Positions 22,446 to 29,711 of a DNA stretch of 29,711 nt are shown here, in pieces. The translations under genes were made by a program, and so were the position numbers. Numbering within the stretch: position 1 is the first letter of the stretch; every line of letters starts with the position of its first letter. The stretch is from Prado023 sp963706885 (GTDB lineage Bacteria; Actinomycetota; Actinomycetes; S36-B12; CAIYMF01): contig CAVPNX010000028.1 in NCBI GenBank assembly GCA_963706885.1, positions 1 to 29,711 on the forward strand, written 5' to 3'. The notes under the pieces are model-generated. The model ran no database searches. It was not told the origin of the DNA and saw only the letters and a list, made by a program, of their open reading frames with translations.

Positions 22446-23826
22446 CCGGTGCGGCGTCCTTCGGCGCTGCCCGACGGGGCTTCCGGGCCCGCCGGCCGAT
22501 CTGGAGCATCATGGCGACCTGGGCCAGCACGAGCTCCTGGAGCCGGTCGGGGTCGGGCATGAGCTCGGAGTCCGTGGAGAACCCGATCGTGACCTGCCCG
22601 GCGTACGAGGAGATCGACACGCCGAACCCCATGTCCCCGGCGCGCGGCACCCAGCCGATGAAGCCCGTGACCCTGGCCCCGGCGAGCAAGACGGGCTCGC
22701 GCGGCCCCGGGACGTTCGTCACCACACCAGCCGCCTTGCTGCCGAAGAAGGCGACCCCGATGTCCTCGACGACCTTCGGGGAGGCTCCCAGGCCGGCCAG
22801 GACACCGAAGGCCACGAGTGCCTCCGGTGAGCCCTTGATGTCCTCGATCCGTCGGTGCATCTCGGCCAGTCGCTCCCGCGGGGGCATGGCCCCGGTCGGA
22901 AGGTCGACGAAGTAGAAGCCGAACTCGTTGCCGAGCTCGGGGGGCAGCGGCGCATCCAGCGGCCGCAGGTTCACCGGGACCATCACCCGGACATCGGCCA
23001 GCGGGGTGCCCCGCTCGACCAGGTAGTCACCCATGGCACCGGCGAGGGCTGCCAGCAGCACGTCGTTCACGGTCGTCCCGGCCTGTCGACCGATCGCCTT
23101 GATGTCGGCCAGCGGGATGGGTGGCGTCCAGGTGACCAGCTTCTTCTCCACGACCTTGCCGCTGAGCACGGACTTCGGCTTGGTCGGAAGCGTGGCCAGG
23201 TGCACGAGTCGGGTCGTGTCCTTCAGTGCGGTCATGGCCAGCCCCGTGATACGTGAGGGATGCCGCACCAGCCCCAGCCCGTTGGAGACCACCCACCCGG
23301 CCGCCTCGACGAGGTTCTGCGTGGAGCTCGGGTCCCGCACGGGTCGGAACGCGTCCTGCGGGCCGTCATCGGTGAGCGAGAGCATCACCCGGGTCAGCGC
23401 GATGCCGTCGGCGATCGCATGGTGGATGCGGAAGAACGTCGCCGATCCCGGGCCGAACCCGGAGATGAAGTGGACCTCCCACAGCGGGCGCATGGGATCC
23501 AGCGGGATGCCGGTCTGGCTGCTCACGTAGGCCTGCAGGGTGGCCTCGTCACCGGGGGCGTCGAGGGTCACGTAGCGGAAGTGCCGCTCCGGGTCGAAGT
23601 CCTCGTCGTCCACCCACTCCGCTCGGCCCAGGGGGATCCGCGACGGTGCGGCGTGCTGGCGGAACCGCGGGAACCTGTTGATCATCCGTTCCCCGATGAC
23701 CGCCCGCAGCGCGTCGAGATCAGCCGGCTCGGCCGTCCAGAAGACGGCGTTGACGACAAGCAGGTTGCCCGGGGAGTCCATGCGCAACCACGCGCTGTCC
23801 ACTGCCGACATGTGATGAGTGCCCAT
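22435..23826 (-). CDS. Wax ester synthase/diacylglycerol acyltransferase (WS/DGAT) family protein
   Basis: The protein has 463 residues, the usual family length. The catalytic motif HHAIADG is at about 135-141 (HHxxxDG), preceded by the PLWE block (about 114-117). The C-terminal half has VNDVLLAALAGAMGDYL, VMVPVNLRP, GNEFGFYFVDLPTG and VTNVPGPREPVLLAG. The family esterifies fatty alcohols or diacylglycerol with acyl-CoA, forming storage wax or triacylglycerol, typically at the inner membrane surface. The start MGTHHMSAVDSAW at 23826 is chosen from its spacing to a TACGGT box; MSAVD at 23811 is an alternative. It is divergent from the macro-domain-like gene. The C-terminus is basic (RRARKPRRAAPK). 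Confidence 0.9.
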   Translation of the reverse strand: MGTHHMSAVDSAWLRMDSPGNLLVVNAVFWTAEPADLDALRAVIGERMINRFPRFRQHAAPSRIPLGRAEWVDDEDFDPERHFRYVTLDAPGDEATLQAYVSSQTGIPLDPMRPLWEVHFISGFGPGSATFFRIHHAIADGIALTRVMLSLTDDGPQDAFRPVRDPSSTQNLVEAAGWVVSNGLGLVRHPSRITGLAMTALKDTTRLVHLATLPTKPKSVLSGKVVEKKLVTWTPPIPLADIKAIGRQAGTTVNDVLLAALAGAMGDYLVERGTPLADVRVMVPVNLRPLDAPLPPELGNEFGFYFVDLPTGAMPPRERLAEMHRRIEDIKGSPEALVAFGVLAGLGASPKVVEDIGVAFFGSKAAGVVTNVPGPREPVLLAGARVTGFIGWVPRAGDMGFGVSISSYAGQVTIGFSTDSELMPDPDRLQELVLAQVAMMLQIGRRARKPRRAAPKDAAPATA

Positions 23827-23834
23827 GGGAACCG

Positions 23835-23840
23835 ACCGTA
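23835..23840 (-). promoter_or_regulatory. -10 box TACGGT upstream of the WS/DGAT gene
   Basis: TACGGT lies 8 nt before the ATG at 23826 with no Shine-Dalgarno, so the transcript is probably leaderless or nearly so. Confidence 0.4.
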
Positions 23841-23872
23841 GGCGGGCTGCGCGCCCAATCACAGAGTCCTTC

Positions 23873-23902
23873 GACCCCTGTTGCCGGGACCCCTGTTGCC
23901 GG
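23873..23902. repeat. Exact 15-bp tandem duplication
   Basis: GACCCCTGTTGCCGG occurs twice back to back (23873-23887 and 23888-23902) between the WS/DGAT and macro-domain-like starts, ending 28 bp before the ATG at 23931. It could be a slippage duplication or two binding sites. Confidence 0.85.
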
Positions 23903-23930
23903 CCCCGGCCGATGGTGCGACCGTTGACCC

Positions 23931-24317
23931 ATGCGCAGCCCCCGGATCAGGGTGGTGCTCGGACAGCCCGAGGAGACCTCCGCGGACATCGTGGTGCGGG
24001 CAGGGGCACGCCCCGGCTCCACGGGTCGTGTCGTGACCGTGCGGGCGCCCCGCTGGCAGCGGCCGGGCGAGGCGGAGCACGTCCTGGCCGAGGCCTATCG
24101 CGAGGCGGTCGCAGCCGCGAATGCCCGCAACGCGCGCACGATGGTGCTGCCCGCCGTCCTTGCCCGAGGGCCCTGGCCCCTGGAGGAGGTGACGCGGATC
24201 GCACTGACCGTGCTCAAGTCGACGCCGACCACGGTGTACGAGGTGGTGATCGCTGCGGGCACCCCCGCGATGGTGGAACGCTGGGCCGAGGCACTGGTCC
24301 GGGAGCCGACCTACTGA
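23931..24317 (+). CDS. Reduced macro-domain-like protein
   Basis: The protein has 128 residues, against about 150-180 for a typical macro domain. Recognisable parts are ADIVVRAG near the start, a central helix HVLAEAYREAVAAANARNA, the strand-turn TMVLPAVLARGPWPLEEVTRIALTVL (compare the macro pattern FPAI...G.P...A..IA), and the final VYEVVIAAGTPAMVERWAEAL. The usual NAAN motif and the glycine-rich loop that hold ADP-ribose are absent, so binding or hydrolysis of ADP-ribose is doubtful. The product has no signal peptide. There is no clear ribosome site before the ATG at 23931. The last codons overlap the convergent DUF222-HNH gene by 7 bp (24311-24317). Family assignment rests on weak motifs. 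Confidence 0.6.
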   Translation: MRSPRIRVVLGQPEETSADIVVRAGARPGSTGRVVTVRAPRWQRPGEAEHVLAEAYREAVAAANARNARTMVLPAVLARGPWPLEEVTRIALTVLKSTPTTVYEVVIAAGTPAMVERWAEALVREPTY

Positions 24318-25651
24318 GGTACCAGAGCGGGACGCGTGACCCCGAGGTCGATGACACTCCCCTCCGGTCGGACCGTCTCGATCCGGCGTCCGTCGACAGA
24401 CCACCGCAGCTCGAACCCGCGATCGTGGATCGCCCTGTGGTGGAACGAACAGGCCAGGGCGAGGTTGCGTTCGTCGGTGGGACCCCCGTCCTCCCAATGG
24501 ACCATGTGGTGGGCCTGGCACCACATCGCCGGGGCTGAGCACCCCGCGAAGGTGCAGTGCCTGTCGCGCAGGTCGATGACCCGGCGCAATGCCGGAGGGA
24601 CGACGCGGGCCGAGCGCCCCAGCCGGAGCGGGACGCCGTCGCCGTCGACCGTGAGCGTCTGCGTGACCGCGTCACAGGCCAGGCGCTGCCGGGCCAGGCC
24701 GGTGAGCCACAGCGTTCCCGCCGTCGCGTCGGTCCGATCCAGCAGCTCCGCACACGCGGGGGCAGCGAGGTCACCGCCGCGTGCCACGGAGGTGCCGTCC
24801 GTGCAGGGGGAACTCCCCTCGCCCTCCTGGATCACGACCATCAGGTGCGGACGGACTCCCTTGTGCACCGGCAGACCGGCGGACAGCTCCCCGCCCAGCA
24901 GGACCCCGAGCGCGTCGTGTCGGAGCTGGGCGAGGTCGCGTCCGTCGCCTTCGCCGCGGATCGCCTCGCAGACCGATTCGAGGGCGATCGACAGGGCCAG
25001 TCCGGTCTCCGTGTCCAGAGTCCCGGTCAGCGCCCACATGCCGTCCGTGCCGTAGCGGGAGAGGAACAGCTCACGACGCTCAGCCTGCTCAGCAGCATGG
25101 TGATCGATGACGGGGACCTCCAGGCCCTGAGCCCGCAGTTGGGCGTCGTGCGCAGCGTCGACCAGGGCGGCCCATCGCTCCACGAACCGGGCGAACCGCG
25201 GCTCGGACACCTCGGCCGCCGTCCTGGTCGCCAGCTCCTCCACCTCCGCCAACGCGGACCACCGGTGCGGCTTGGCGCGGGCGGCGGCGATGAGGAGCCG
25301 GACGTGCCCGAGCCGGACCTCCCCACGCAGCGCCGCCTCGGCCATCCGCGGCACGGCCCGCAGGTCCCGCCCAGCGTGCATCCGGGCGCGTGCGGAGGCG
25401 GGGTGCTCGACGGCCCGCGCCGCCACCCACGCAGAGCCTGATCGGGCGCCGTCCGCCGCCCACTGGGCACCGGACTCGAACTGGTCGGCCCACACCGCCC
25501 GAAGCGCGCCCACCTGCTCGGCCACCCGCCCCAGGCGCAGCAGGGCCTCACCCAGCTCCCCCGGGTCCGGCTCCCCCGGTGGATCCCCACGTCCTCCCGT
25601 GAGCCAGGCCACCTGGCGCTCGAGCTCCTCCACCGCACACAGCACGGACAT
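24311..25651 (-). CDS. DUF222 and HNH endonuclease domain protein
   Basis: The protein has 446 residues. The N-terminal DUF222 region (about 15-330) is helical: GALRAVWADQFESG, SAWVAARAVEHPASARARMHAG, RDLRAVPRMAEAALRGEVRLGHVRLL. The C-terminal HNH nuclease domain has RVIDLRDRHCTFAGC, MWCQAHHMVHWEDGGPTDE, then NLALACSFHHRAIHD, with paired Cys and His suited to Zn and metal-dependent DNA cleavage. This architecture is abundant and multicopy in Actinobacteria (related to the mycobacterial 13E12 repeat proteins). No cellular role is settled, and a link to mobile DNA is only suspected. GGGGAGGGG lies upstream of the ATG at 25651. The frame is intact and there are no flanking repeats or inverted termini. 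Confidence 0.92.
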   Translation of the reverse strand: MSVLCAVEELERQVAWLTGGRGDPPGEPDPGELGEALLRLGRVAEQVGALRAVWADQFESGAQWAADGARSGSAWVAARAVEHPASARARMHAGRDLRAVPRMAEAALRGEVRLGHVRLLIAAARAKPHRWSALAEVEELATRTAAEVSEPRFARFVERWAALVDAAHDAQLRAQGLEVPVIDHHAAEQAERRELFLSRYGTDGMWALTGTLDTETGLALSIALESVCEAIRGEGDGRDLAQLRHDALGVLLGGELSAGLPVHKGVRPHLMVVIQEGEGSSPCTDGTSVARGGDLAAPACAELLDRTDATAGTLWLTGLARQRLACDAVTQTLTVDGDGVPLRLGRSARVVPPALRRVIDLRDRHCTFAGCSAPAMWCQAHHMVHWEDGGPTDERNLALACSFHHRAIHDRGFELRWSVDGRRIETVRPEGSVIDLGVTRPALVPQ

Positions 25652-25928
25652 GACCGCCCCTCCCCATGGGGTCGCGGGACGCTCAGGGACGCACCCGCGA
25701 CGACGACATCGGATCGGGCCTCACCACAGCTGGGGCACTGAGCCCCCACCTCATCACAATGGCCAGCGGGCTGCCCGCACCCGCGCCGCCCGGAACCACC
25801 GCCCGGGACCTATGCCTCGCCCACCTCGCGAGGCCATCGAACTGATGTTCGAATCCTTCCACCTCGGGGCGCGCCTGTCAAGGGCCCACGCCCTCCTGTG
25901 GACGACGTCACCTGCGGACAGAGCCCCG
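25652..25928. other. Gene-free interval
   Basis: A 277-bp gap between the DUF222-HNH start and the end of the PH-like gene, both on the minus strand. It must contain the HNH-gene promoter, but I see no convincing -10/-35 pair, RNA gene or strong hairpin. Short ORFs crossing it look like chance. Confidence 0.5.
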
Positions 25929-26327
25929 TCAGGCCCGGGCACGCGCCTCGCGCCGGAGGATCTCGAGGTCGGACTCCAGCGCCGGCCCGCCCCACCATGA
26001 GCACGGCGCGATCGAGTGCACGACCCCCGAGGTCGTCTGGATCCGGGTGCCACCCACGAACGTCGAACCCGGCTCGAAGCCCTGGACCTCCGCCCAGGGG
26101 ATCCGCCTCGTCCGGAACACCGTGACCTCGAGGTGCTCGTCGGCAAGGACCAGAAGCTGCCGCAGCCGAAGGACCACGAAGATGGCGATGAACAGCATCA
26201 CGAACGCCCACTTGCCCTCGGACGGGACGATGATCGCCCACGCCACCATGACGCCCGCGAACGGCAGGACGGAGGTCAGCGGAGGGCGGAACCCGACCCG
26301 CTCACGACCCCTCGGGGCTCCCCCCAT
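25929..26327 (-). CDS. Small PH-domain-like membrane protein
   Basis: The protein has 132 residues. The ATG at 26327 is preceded by GGAGGG with a 7-nt gap. Two membrane helices (LTSVLPFAGVMVAWAIIV and WAFVMLFIAIFVVLRL, about 17-55) are followed by a bacterial PH-like domain: LADEHLEVTVFRTRRIPWAEVQGFE and GTRIQTTSGVVHSIAP. Such proteins (bPH type) are common in Actinobacteria as integral membrane proteins of unknown role. Divergent from the ABC transporter pair at 26454. A TTGACA-N17-GAAGGT promoter lies upstream. Confidence 0.8.
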   Translation of the reverse strand: MGGAPRGRERVGFRPPLTSVLPFAGVMVAWAIIVPSEGKWAFVMLFIAIFVVLRLRQLLVLADEHLEVTVFRTRRIPWAEVQGFEPGSTFVGGTRIQTTSGVVHSIAPCSWWGGPALESDLEILRREARARA

Positions 26328-26384
26328 CTCGGCACCCTCCCGGATCGTCGCGCGTCGACCAGCAGCACACCCGTGCCGGTGCCA

Positions 26385-26413
26385 ACCTTCGCCGTCGGCC
26401 ACCACCGTGTCAA
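26385..26413 (-). promoter_or_regulatory. Probable promoter of the PH-like gene
   Basis: On the minus strand: -35 TTGACA (26408-26413), a 17-nt spacer, and -10 GAAGGT (26385-26390, matching TANNNT except at the first base). The predicted leader is about 50 nt. Confidence 0.45.
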
Positions 26414-26440
26414 CAACCGTGGCGGCCACCCACCGGCCCA

Positions 26441-26446
26441 TAGGGT
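26441..26446 (+). promoter_or_regulatory. -10 box TAGGGT, leaderless start of the ABC ATPase gene
   Basis: TAGGGT-N7-ATG with no Shine-Dalgarno before the ATG at 26454. Confidence 0.55.
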
Positions 26447-26453
26447 GACCGGC

Positions 26454-27386
26454 ATGGTGATCGAGCTGGAACACGTGCGCAAGGTCTACGGCGGACTGCG
26501 TGGCGGGAGGACCGTGGCCGTCGACGACCTCTCGCTGGTCGTCCCGCGCGGCGGTGTGCACGGGTTCCTCGGGCCCAACGGATCGGGCAAGACGACGACG
26601 ATCCGGATCCTGCTCGGCCTGGTCTCCCCCGACTCCGGATCCGTCCGGGTGCTGGGTGCTGATGTCCCCCACGGCCTCGCGTCGGTCGCCGGCTCGGTGG
26701 GGGCGCTGGTCGAGTCGCCGCAGCTGTTCCCCAGCTTCACCGGCCGGCGCAACCTGCAGATCCTGGCCACCCTCGCCGGGGCACCCGCCGCGCGCGTGGA
26801 CGAGATGCTCGAACTCGTCGGTCTCACCGAGCGCGCTGAGGACAGGGTCAAGGGCTACTCCCTGGGGATGCGCCAGCGCCTGGCAATCGCCGCAGCCATG
26901 CTCAAGGACCCGGAACTGCTCATCCTCGATGAGCCGACCAATGGGCTGGATCCCGCCGGGATGGTCGAGGTGCGCGAGCTCATCCGGGCGCTGGGCTCCG
27001 ACGGCCGCACGACGGTCTTCCTGTCCAGCCACCTGCTGGCCGAGGTCGAGGCGGTCTGCGACGCCGTGACGATCCTGCGACGCGGGCGCCTGGTGGTCTC
27101 CGGATCGGTCGACGAGGTCCTTGCCTCCGCCAGCGCGGCGGCCCAGCTCGTGATCCGGGTCGACGACGATGAACTTGCCGAGCGGGCACGCGGCCTGCTG
27201 GCCGCCGCCGGGTTCCCGGCGAGTCGTCCCGCTCCCGGCACAGTGGCCGTCGACTCCACCTCGGGCGCAGCCGTCAACGCGCTCCTGGGCGCGCAGGGGA
27301 TCTGGGCCAGCGAGATCACCCCCGTGCGACCCGACCTGGAACGAGCCTTCCTGGACCTCACCGCGAACTCGGAGGTGGCCCCGTGA
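26454..27386 (+). CDS. ABC transporter ATP-binding protein (exporter type)
   Basis: The protein has 310 residues with all nucleotide-binding motifs: Walker A GPNGSGKTT (about 42-50), a Q-loop region in SPQLFPSFTGRRNL, signature YSLGMRQR (in place of LSGGQ; usual in DrrA/CcmA-like ATPases), Walker B LLILDEPTNGLDP and switch H in SSHLLAEVE. The C-terminal 90 residues (from about ASASAAAQLVIRVDDD) form the accessory region of the exporter-type ATPases. It would power export by the adjacent permease; the substrate (drug, lipid or peptide) is not predictable. Its TGA overlaps the GTG start of the permease (GTGA), giving translational coupling. Leaderless-type promoter. Confidence 0.93.
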   Translation: MVIELEHVRKVYGGLRGGRTVAVDDLSLVVPRGGVHGFLGPNGSGKTTTIRILLGLVSPDSGSVRVLGADVPHGLASVAGSVGALVESPQLFPSFTGRRNLQILATLAGAPAARVDEMLELVGLTERAEDRVKGYSLGMRQRLAIAAAMLKDPELLILDEPTNGLDPAGMVEVRELIRALGSDGRTTVFLSSHLLAEVEAVCDAVTILRRGRLVVSGSVDEVLASASAAAQLVIRVDDDELAERARGLLAAAGFPASRPAPGTVAVDSTSGAAVNALLGAQGIWASEITPVRPDLERAFLDLTANSEVAP

Positions 27387-28479
27387 GCACTCCCTCGAAC
27401 ACGCAAACGGTCACGGCCAGCGGGCCCGGGTCGGGCGGGGGCGCGCCCAGGGTGGGCGACCTGCTGCGTTCGGAGATCCTGCGGGCCAGGTCCCGGCGCT
27501 CCCTGCGGTGGCTGTCCGTCCTGGCCGTGCTCGCGGTCGTCGGGGTCTCGGCGATCATGTGGTTCACCTCGGCCCGGGTGACATCCGACGACCTGTCGGC
27601 AGCGGCGGACACGTGGTTGGCCGAGCAGCAGGAGTACTACGAGGCTTGCCTGGTCGATCCGATGATCCCGGAGGCCGAACGGGACAACTTCTGCTGGAAG
27701 CCGAGCGCGGGCGACGCGCAGGCCAACGCCCTGTGGGCCCTGCCGAAGCGCCCCTTCGACCGCACCGGGCTCGAGGGACTCGTCAGCTTCGCCGGGGGGA
27801 TCGGGCTGCTCGTGGCAGTCATGCTGGCCGCCACCTCGGGAGGGGCGGACTGGGGAGCGCGGACGATGTCCCTGCTGCTGAGCTGGGAGCCGAGACGGAC
27901 TCGCGTCTTCCTCGTCCGCCTCGGCGTCGTCGTCGGGCTCGCCCTGGCCCTCGAGGCGGTGCTGGTCGCGGTCGCGCTGGGCCTCGGGTCGCTGATCGCC
28001 AACTCCCACGACCTGGTCCTGGCCGCCGGCAGCGCCCCACCGGGCTTCGAGGGGCCCGACCTCGCCGACGCCGGCGAGCTCGCCCTGCGCTGGCTGCCCC
28101 TGGCCGCCCTCGGCGCGGCCGGCTCCTTCGCCGTGGCGATGCTGACCCGCAGCACCGGCTGGGCGATCGGTGCCCTCATCGGGTTCGTCGCCGTCGTCGA
28201 GTCGATCGTCCAGGGGCTCTGGCCCTGGGGATCGCAGTGGCTGCTGCAGACCAACGGCGCGGCCTGGTTGTCCGGGGGGCTCACCTGGCTGGTGGATCGC
28301 GCGGCCGCCGAGCGGGCGTCCGGGACCGGCGGTGGAGCGGTGGTCTGGAGTCCGAGGCCGACCTGCTCCCGGGCTACATCCTGATCACGGACATCCGCGG
28401 CCTGACCACCCTGACGGTCCTGGTCCTGGCCGTCTGTGCGGTCAGCTGGATCAGCCTCAGGCGGCGCGACGTCGAATGA
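27383..28479 (+). CDS. ABC transporter permease, frame broken near its end
   Basis: About 365 residues repaired. The first helix (LRWLSVLAVLAVVGVSAIMWF) is followed by a long extracytoplasmic loop (about 60-125) with two Cys (EACLVDP, NFCWKP) that could pair. A helix bundle follows: LVSFAGGIGLLVAVMLAATSGG, LVRLGVVVGLALALEAVLVAVAL, LALRWLPLAALGAAGSFAVAML, WAIGALIGFVAVVESIVQG. The pattern GADWGARTMSLLLSWEPRR with membrane helices after it is typical of the ABC-2 permeases partnered with DrrA-like ATPases. A missing base near 28345 breaks the frame; the true end is ESEADLLPGYILITDIRG, a final helix, and RRRDVE. The GTG start overlaps the ATPase stop. A 17-bp tandem duplication spans the stop codon. 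Confidence 0.83.
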
Positions 28480-28499
28480 CGTGCGACGTCGAATGAGGT
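28466..28499. repeat. 17-bp tandem duplication across the permease stop codon
   Basis: GCGACGTCGAATGACGT (28466-28482) is followed directly by a copy with one change, C to G, at its third-last base (28483-28499). The first copy contains the permease stop TGA; the second repeats it. Confidence 0.85.
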
Positions 28500-28521
28500 G
28501 CGCCCGCTGCGCCCGCCAACG

Positions 28522-29358
28522 TCAGAAGTCACCCTGGGCGACGTCCATGTCCAGCCCCATCGACTCCGGGCCGGCGCCCACATCCGGGTCGGTGATCACG
28601 ACGGCCAGCAGGGTCGCGCCGAGCAGGACGACCCAGTAGACCAGCAGCCCGGTGAACAACGCGAACACCACCCCGATCGGCCCGTAGGCCGTGGCCTGCC
28701 GGACGATCGAGGGCGTGAGGAAGGCCGCGGACCACACCACGATCCCGAGCCGGCCGACCGTGGCGAACCCCGCGGCGACCAGGATCCTGCGCCGCACCAC
28801 CTGACCGCGGGTCAGCAGGTCCTGGGTGAACGCCTCAGCGACGAACCACCCCACCAGGATGAGGGCGGCCGTGAACAGCGCCAGCACCACGCCCGAGGAC
28901 TTCACCACCGTGCGCAGCTCGGTGACGAACACGATCAGCAGCAGCTGGACCAGGATCCAGACCAGCGCACGCCACTGCCCCCGCACCGGGATCTGCGGGG
29001 TCTCCCAGATCGCGTTGTACGCCCGGGACGCCCGCTTGGACAGCGTGAACGCGGCGTAGCAGGTCAGGATCAGCCCCAGCCAGTAGTACCCCTCGGCGCG
29101 GACCACGATCAGGTCCTGCACCGCCTGCGCCGCGGCCCCGGCCAGCCCGAACCGCCGGATGACCTCCTCAGCGACCACGTTCGAGCCGGGTGCCGTCATC
29201 CCGGCCGCGATGGCCAGGATCAGCGGGAAGATGGCGACGAACGACTGGGCGGCCAAGGTGTATGCGCGGTCCAGCAGCTCGAGCTGTCCGACCCTGGCCA
29301 CCAGGTGACGCCCCCGGGCCACCGCCCATCCGGACCGATCCTCCGCGAACGCAACCAT
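28522..29358 (-). CDS. YihY/BrkB family membrane protein
   Basis: The protein has 278 residues with about six helices: AAQSFVAIFPLILAIAAGM, YYWLGLILTCYAAFTLSKRAS, RALVWILVQLLLIVFVTEL, VVLALFTAALILVGWFVAEAF, RILVAAGFATVGRLGIVVW and IGVVFALFTGLLVYWVVLLGATLLAVV. The signatures RAYTLAAQSFVAIFPLILA and AYNAIWE are typical of the YihY/virulence factor BrkB family. The old ribonuclease BN label for this family is wrong and no activity is established. The ATG is at 29358; an AGGAT some 8 nt upstream may serve as the ribosome site. The gene is convergent with the ABC permease, leaving 42 bp between stops. Confidence 0.88.
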   Translation of the reverse strand: MVAFAEDRSGWAVARGRHLVARVGQLELLDRAYTLAAQSFVAIFPLILAIAAGMTAPGSNVVAEEVIRRFGLAGAAAQAVQDLIVVRAEGYYWLGLILTCYAAFTLSKRASRAYNAIWETPQIPVRGQWRALVWILVQLLLIVFVTELRTVVKSSGVVLALFTAALILVGWFVAEAFTQDLLTRGQVVRRRILVAAGFATVGRLGIVVWSAAFLTPSIVRQATAYGPIGVVFALFTGLLVYWVVLLGATLLAVVITDPDVGAGPESMGLDMDVAQGDF

Positions 29359-29504
29359 GGGCAGATCCTGCCCGACGCCGACCGGCGATGGGCAGATGCC
29401 AGGTGCATGGGGGTCCTTGGATGGTTGAGGACGGGACGATCGTCACACGATCTCCTCCGACCCCGGGGTTACTCTGGCCGCACCCGCCGGAAGTGAGGTG
29501 TGCC

Positions 29505-29633
29505 ATGGGCAAGCGCGCAATCCGCTGCCACCTCCACAGTGCCCCGACGGCTGCCCATGCATCCGCAAACGCCGCGTCGCCGGTCGACTTCGACCTGTGG
29601 TCCGGCCTGCCCTGCCCCATCCCCCCCTCGTAG
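29505..29633 (+). CDS. Possible 42-codon ORF
   Basis: The ORF starts MGKRAIRCHLHSAP and ends LPCPIPPS. Points in favour are a GAGGTG ribosome site a few bases before the ATG, high G/C at third positions and a TACTCT box at 29470-29475. Points against are low complexity, no recognisable motif and the short length. It lies 15 bp before the next ORF on the same strand, so it could be a leader ORF of that gene. Confidence 0.35.
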   Translation: MGKRAIRCHLHSAPTAAHASANAASPVDFDLWSGLPCPIPPS

Positions 29634-29648
29634 CCACGGATTGGCCTC

Positions 29649-29711
29649 ATGTCTGATCAGCAGCCCCGCTTCCCCGGTATCCCCACTGTCATCAACGGAA
29701 ACGGCGCGCTG
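29649..29711 (+). CDS. Start of a gene cut by the window edge, possibly 2-oxoacid:ferredoxin oxidoreductase
   Basis: Only 21 codons are present (MSDQQPRFPGIPTVINGN...), open to the window end. The phrase FPGIPTVINGNGA is reminiscent of the start of the pyruvate/2-oxoacid:ferredoxin oxidoreductase alpha region, but this is a weak recollection from very few residues. No ribosome site is evident before the ATG. Confidence 0.4.
   Translation, partial: MSDQQPRFPGIPTVINGNGAL

Noticed and set aside
24311..25651. DUF222-HNH gene as part of an insertion element or intein
   Set aside because: No inverted termini, target duplications or disrupted host gene are visible; the flanking genes are intact.
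25844..25858. GTTCGAATCC, resembling a tRNA T-loop
   Set aside because: The flanking bases do not form a T-stem (TGATG against CCTTC), and no acceptor, D or anticodon arms can be drawn on either strand.

Overview
This window is high-GC DNA (well above 65% by eye) with strong G/C third-position bias. The families present are typical of an Actinomycetota chromosome: a LAL-type LuxR regulator, a DUF222-HNH protein, a wax-ester-synthase/DGAT-like acyltransferase, a DUF6325/SHOCT pair, a Rv2258c-like methyltransferase, a NUDIX-NYN protein and many apparently leaderless promoters. I cannot name a genus. I see no rRNA, tRNA, CRISPR array, insertion sequence or prophage. It reads as ordinary chromosomal housekeeping and accessory content with several unusual regulatory arrangements.

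Layout. 136-2780 (+): an uncharacterised protein and a trimethylamine/histamine-dehydrogenase-like flavoprotein. 2822-5991 (-): a 75-residue protein coupled to a 980-residue LAL regulator. 5992-6230 is a divergent control region with twin 18-bp palindromes around a sigma70-like promoter. It drives 6231-7644 (+): a small membrane protein, an XRE-type regulator and an NAD(P)-binding oxidoreductase, joined by start/stop overlaps. 7669-9462 (-): a NUDIX-NYN fusion coupled to a crotonase-fold protein. 9546-10996 (-): a secreted CAP protein, a DUF1905 protein, and upstream of the latter a leaderless 21-codon ORF ending in a Cys-Cys-Trp-Cys cluster. 11068-13033 (+): a methyltransferase whose start codon lies in a perfect hairpin, and a secreted acidic RTX-repeat protein. 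13037-18787 (-): a TetR-ACT-GNAT fusion, a membrane alpha/beta-hydrolase, SHOCT and DUF6325 proteins and a DUF389 membrane protein. 18863-20951 (+): a DMT-type transporter and an alanine-dehydrogenase/CEO-synthase-like enzyme. 20961-25651 alternates strands: SRPBCC (-), AlaX editing protein (+), WS/DGAT-like (-), a reduced macro-domain-like protein (+), DUF222-HNH (-). 25929-28479: a PH-like membrane protein (-) and a two-gene ABC exporter (+). 28522-29358 (-): YihY/BrkB family. The right edge holds a doubtful 42-codon ORF and the first 21 codons of another gene.

Two features cut across the window. First, at least twelve single-base frame breaks interrupt otherwise well-conserved genes, mostly one extra G or C, while neighbours of up to 2.9 kb are intact. 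This looks more like sequence error than gene decay. Second, many genes carry a TANNNT box 6-8 nt upstream of the start codon and no Shine-Dalgarno sequence, the signature of leaderless transcription.

The best candidates for something undescribed are the leaderless Cys-rich leader ORF coupled to DUF1905, the XRE operon with twin TGTCAA-N6-TTGACA sites, the TetR-ACT-GNAT fusion with a palindrome at its own promoter, the hairpin enclosing the methyltransferase start, and the amine-dehydrogenase-like enzyme with an altered substrate pocket.
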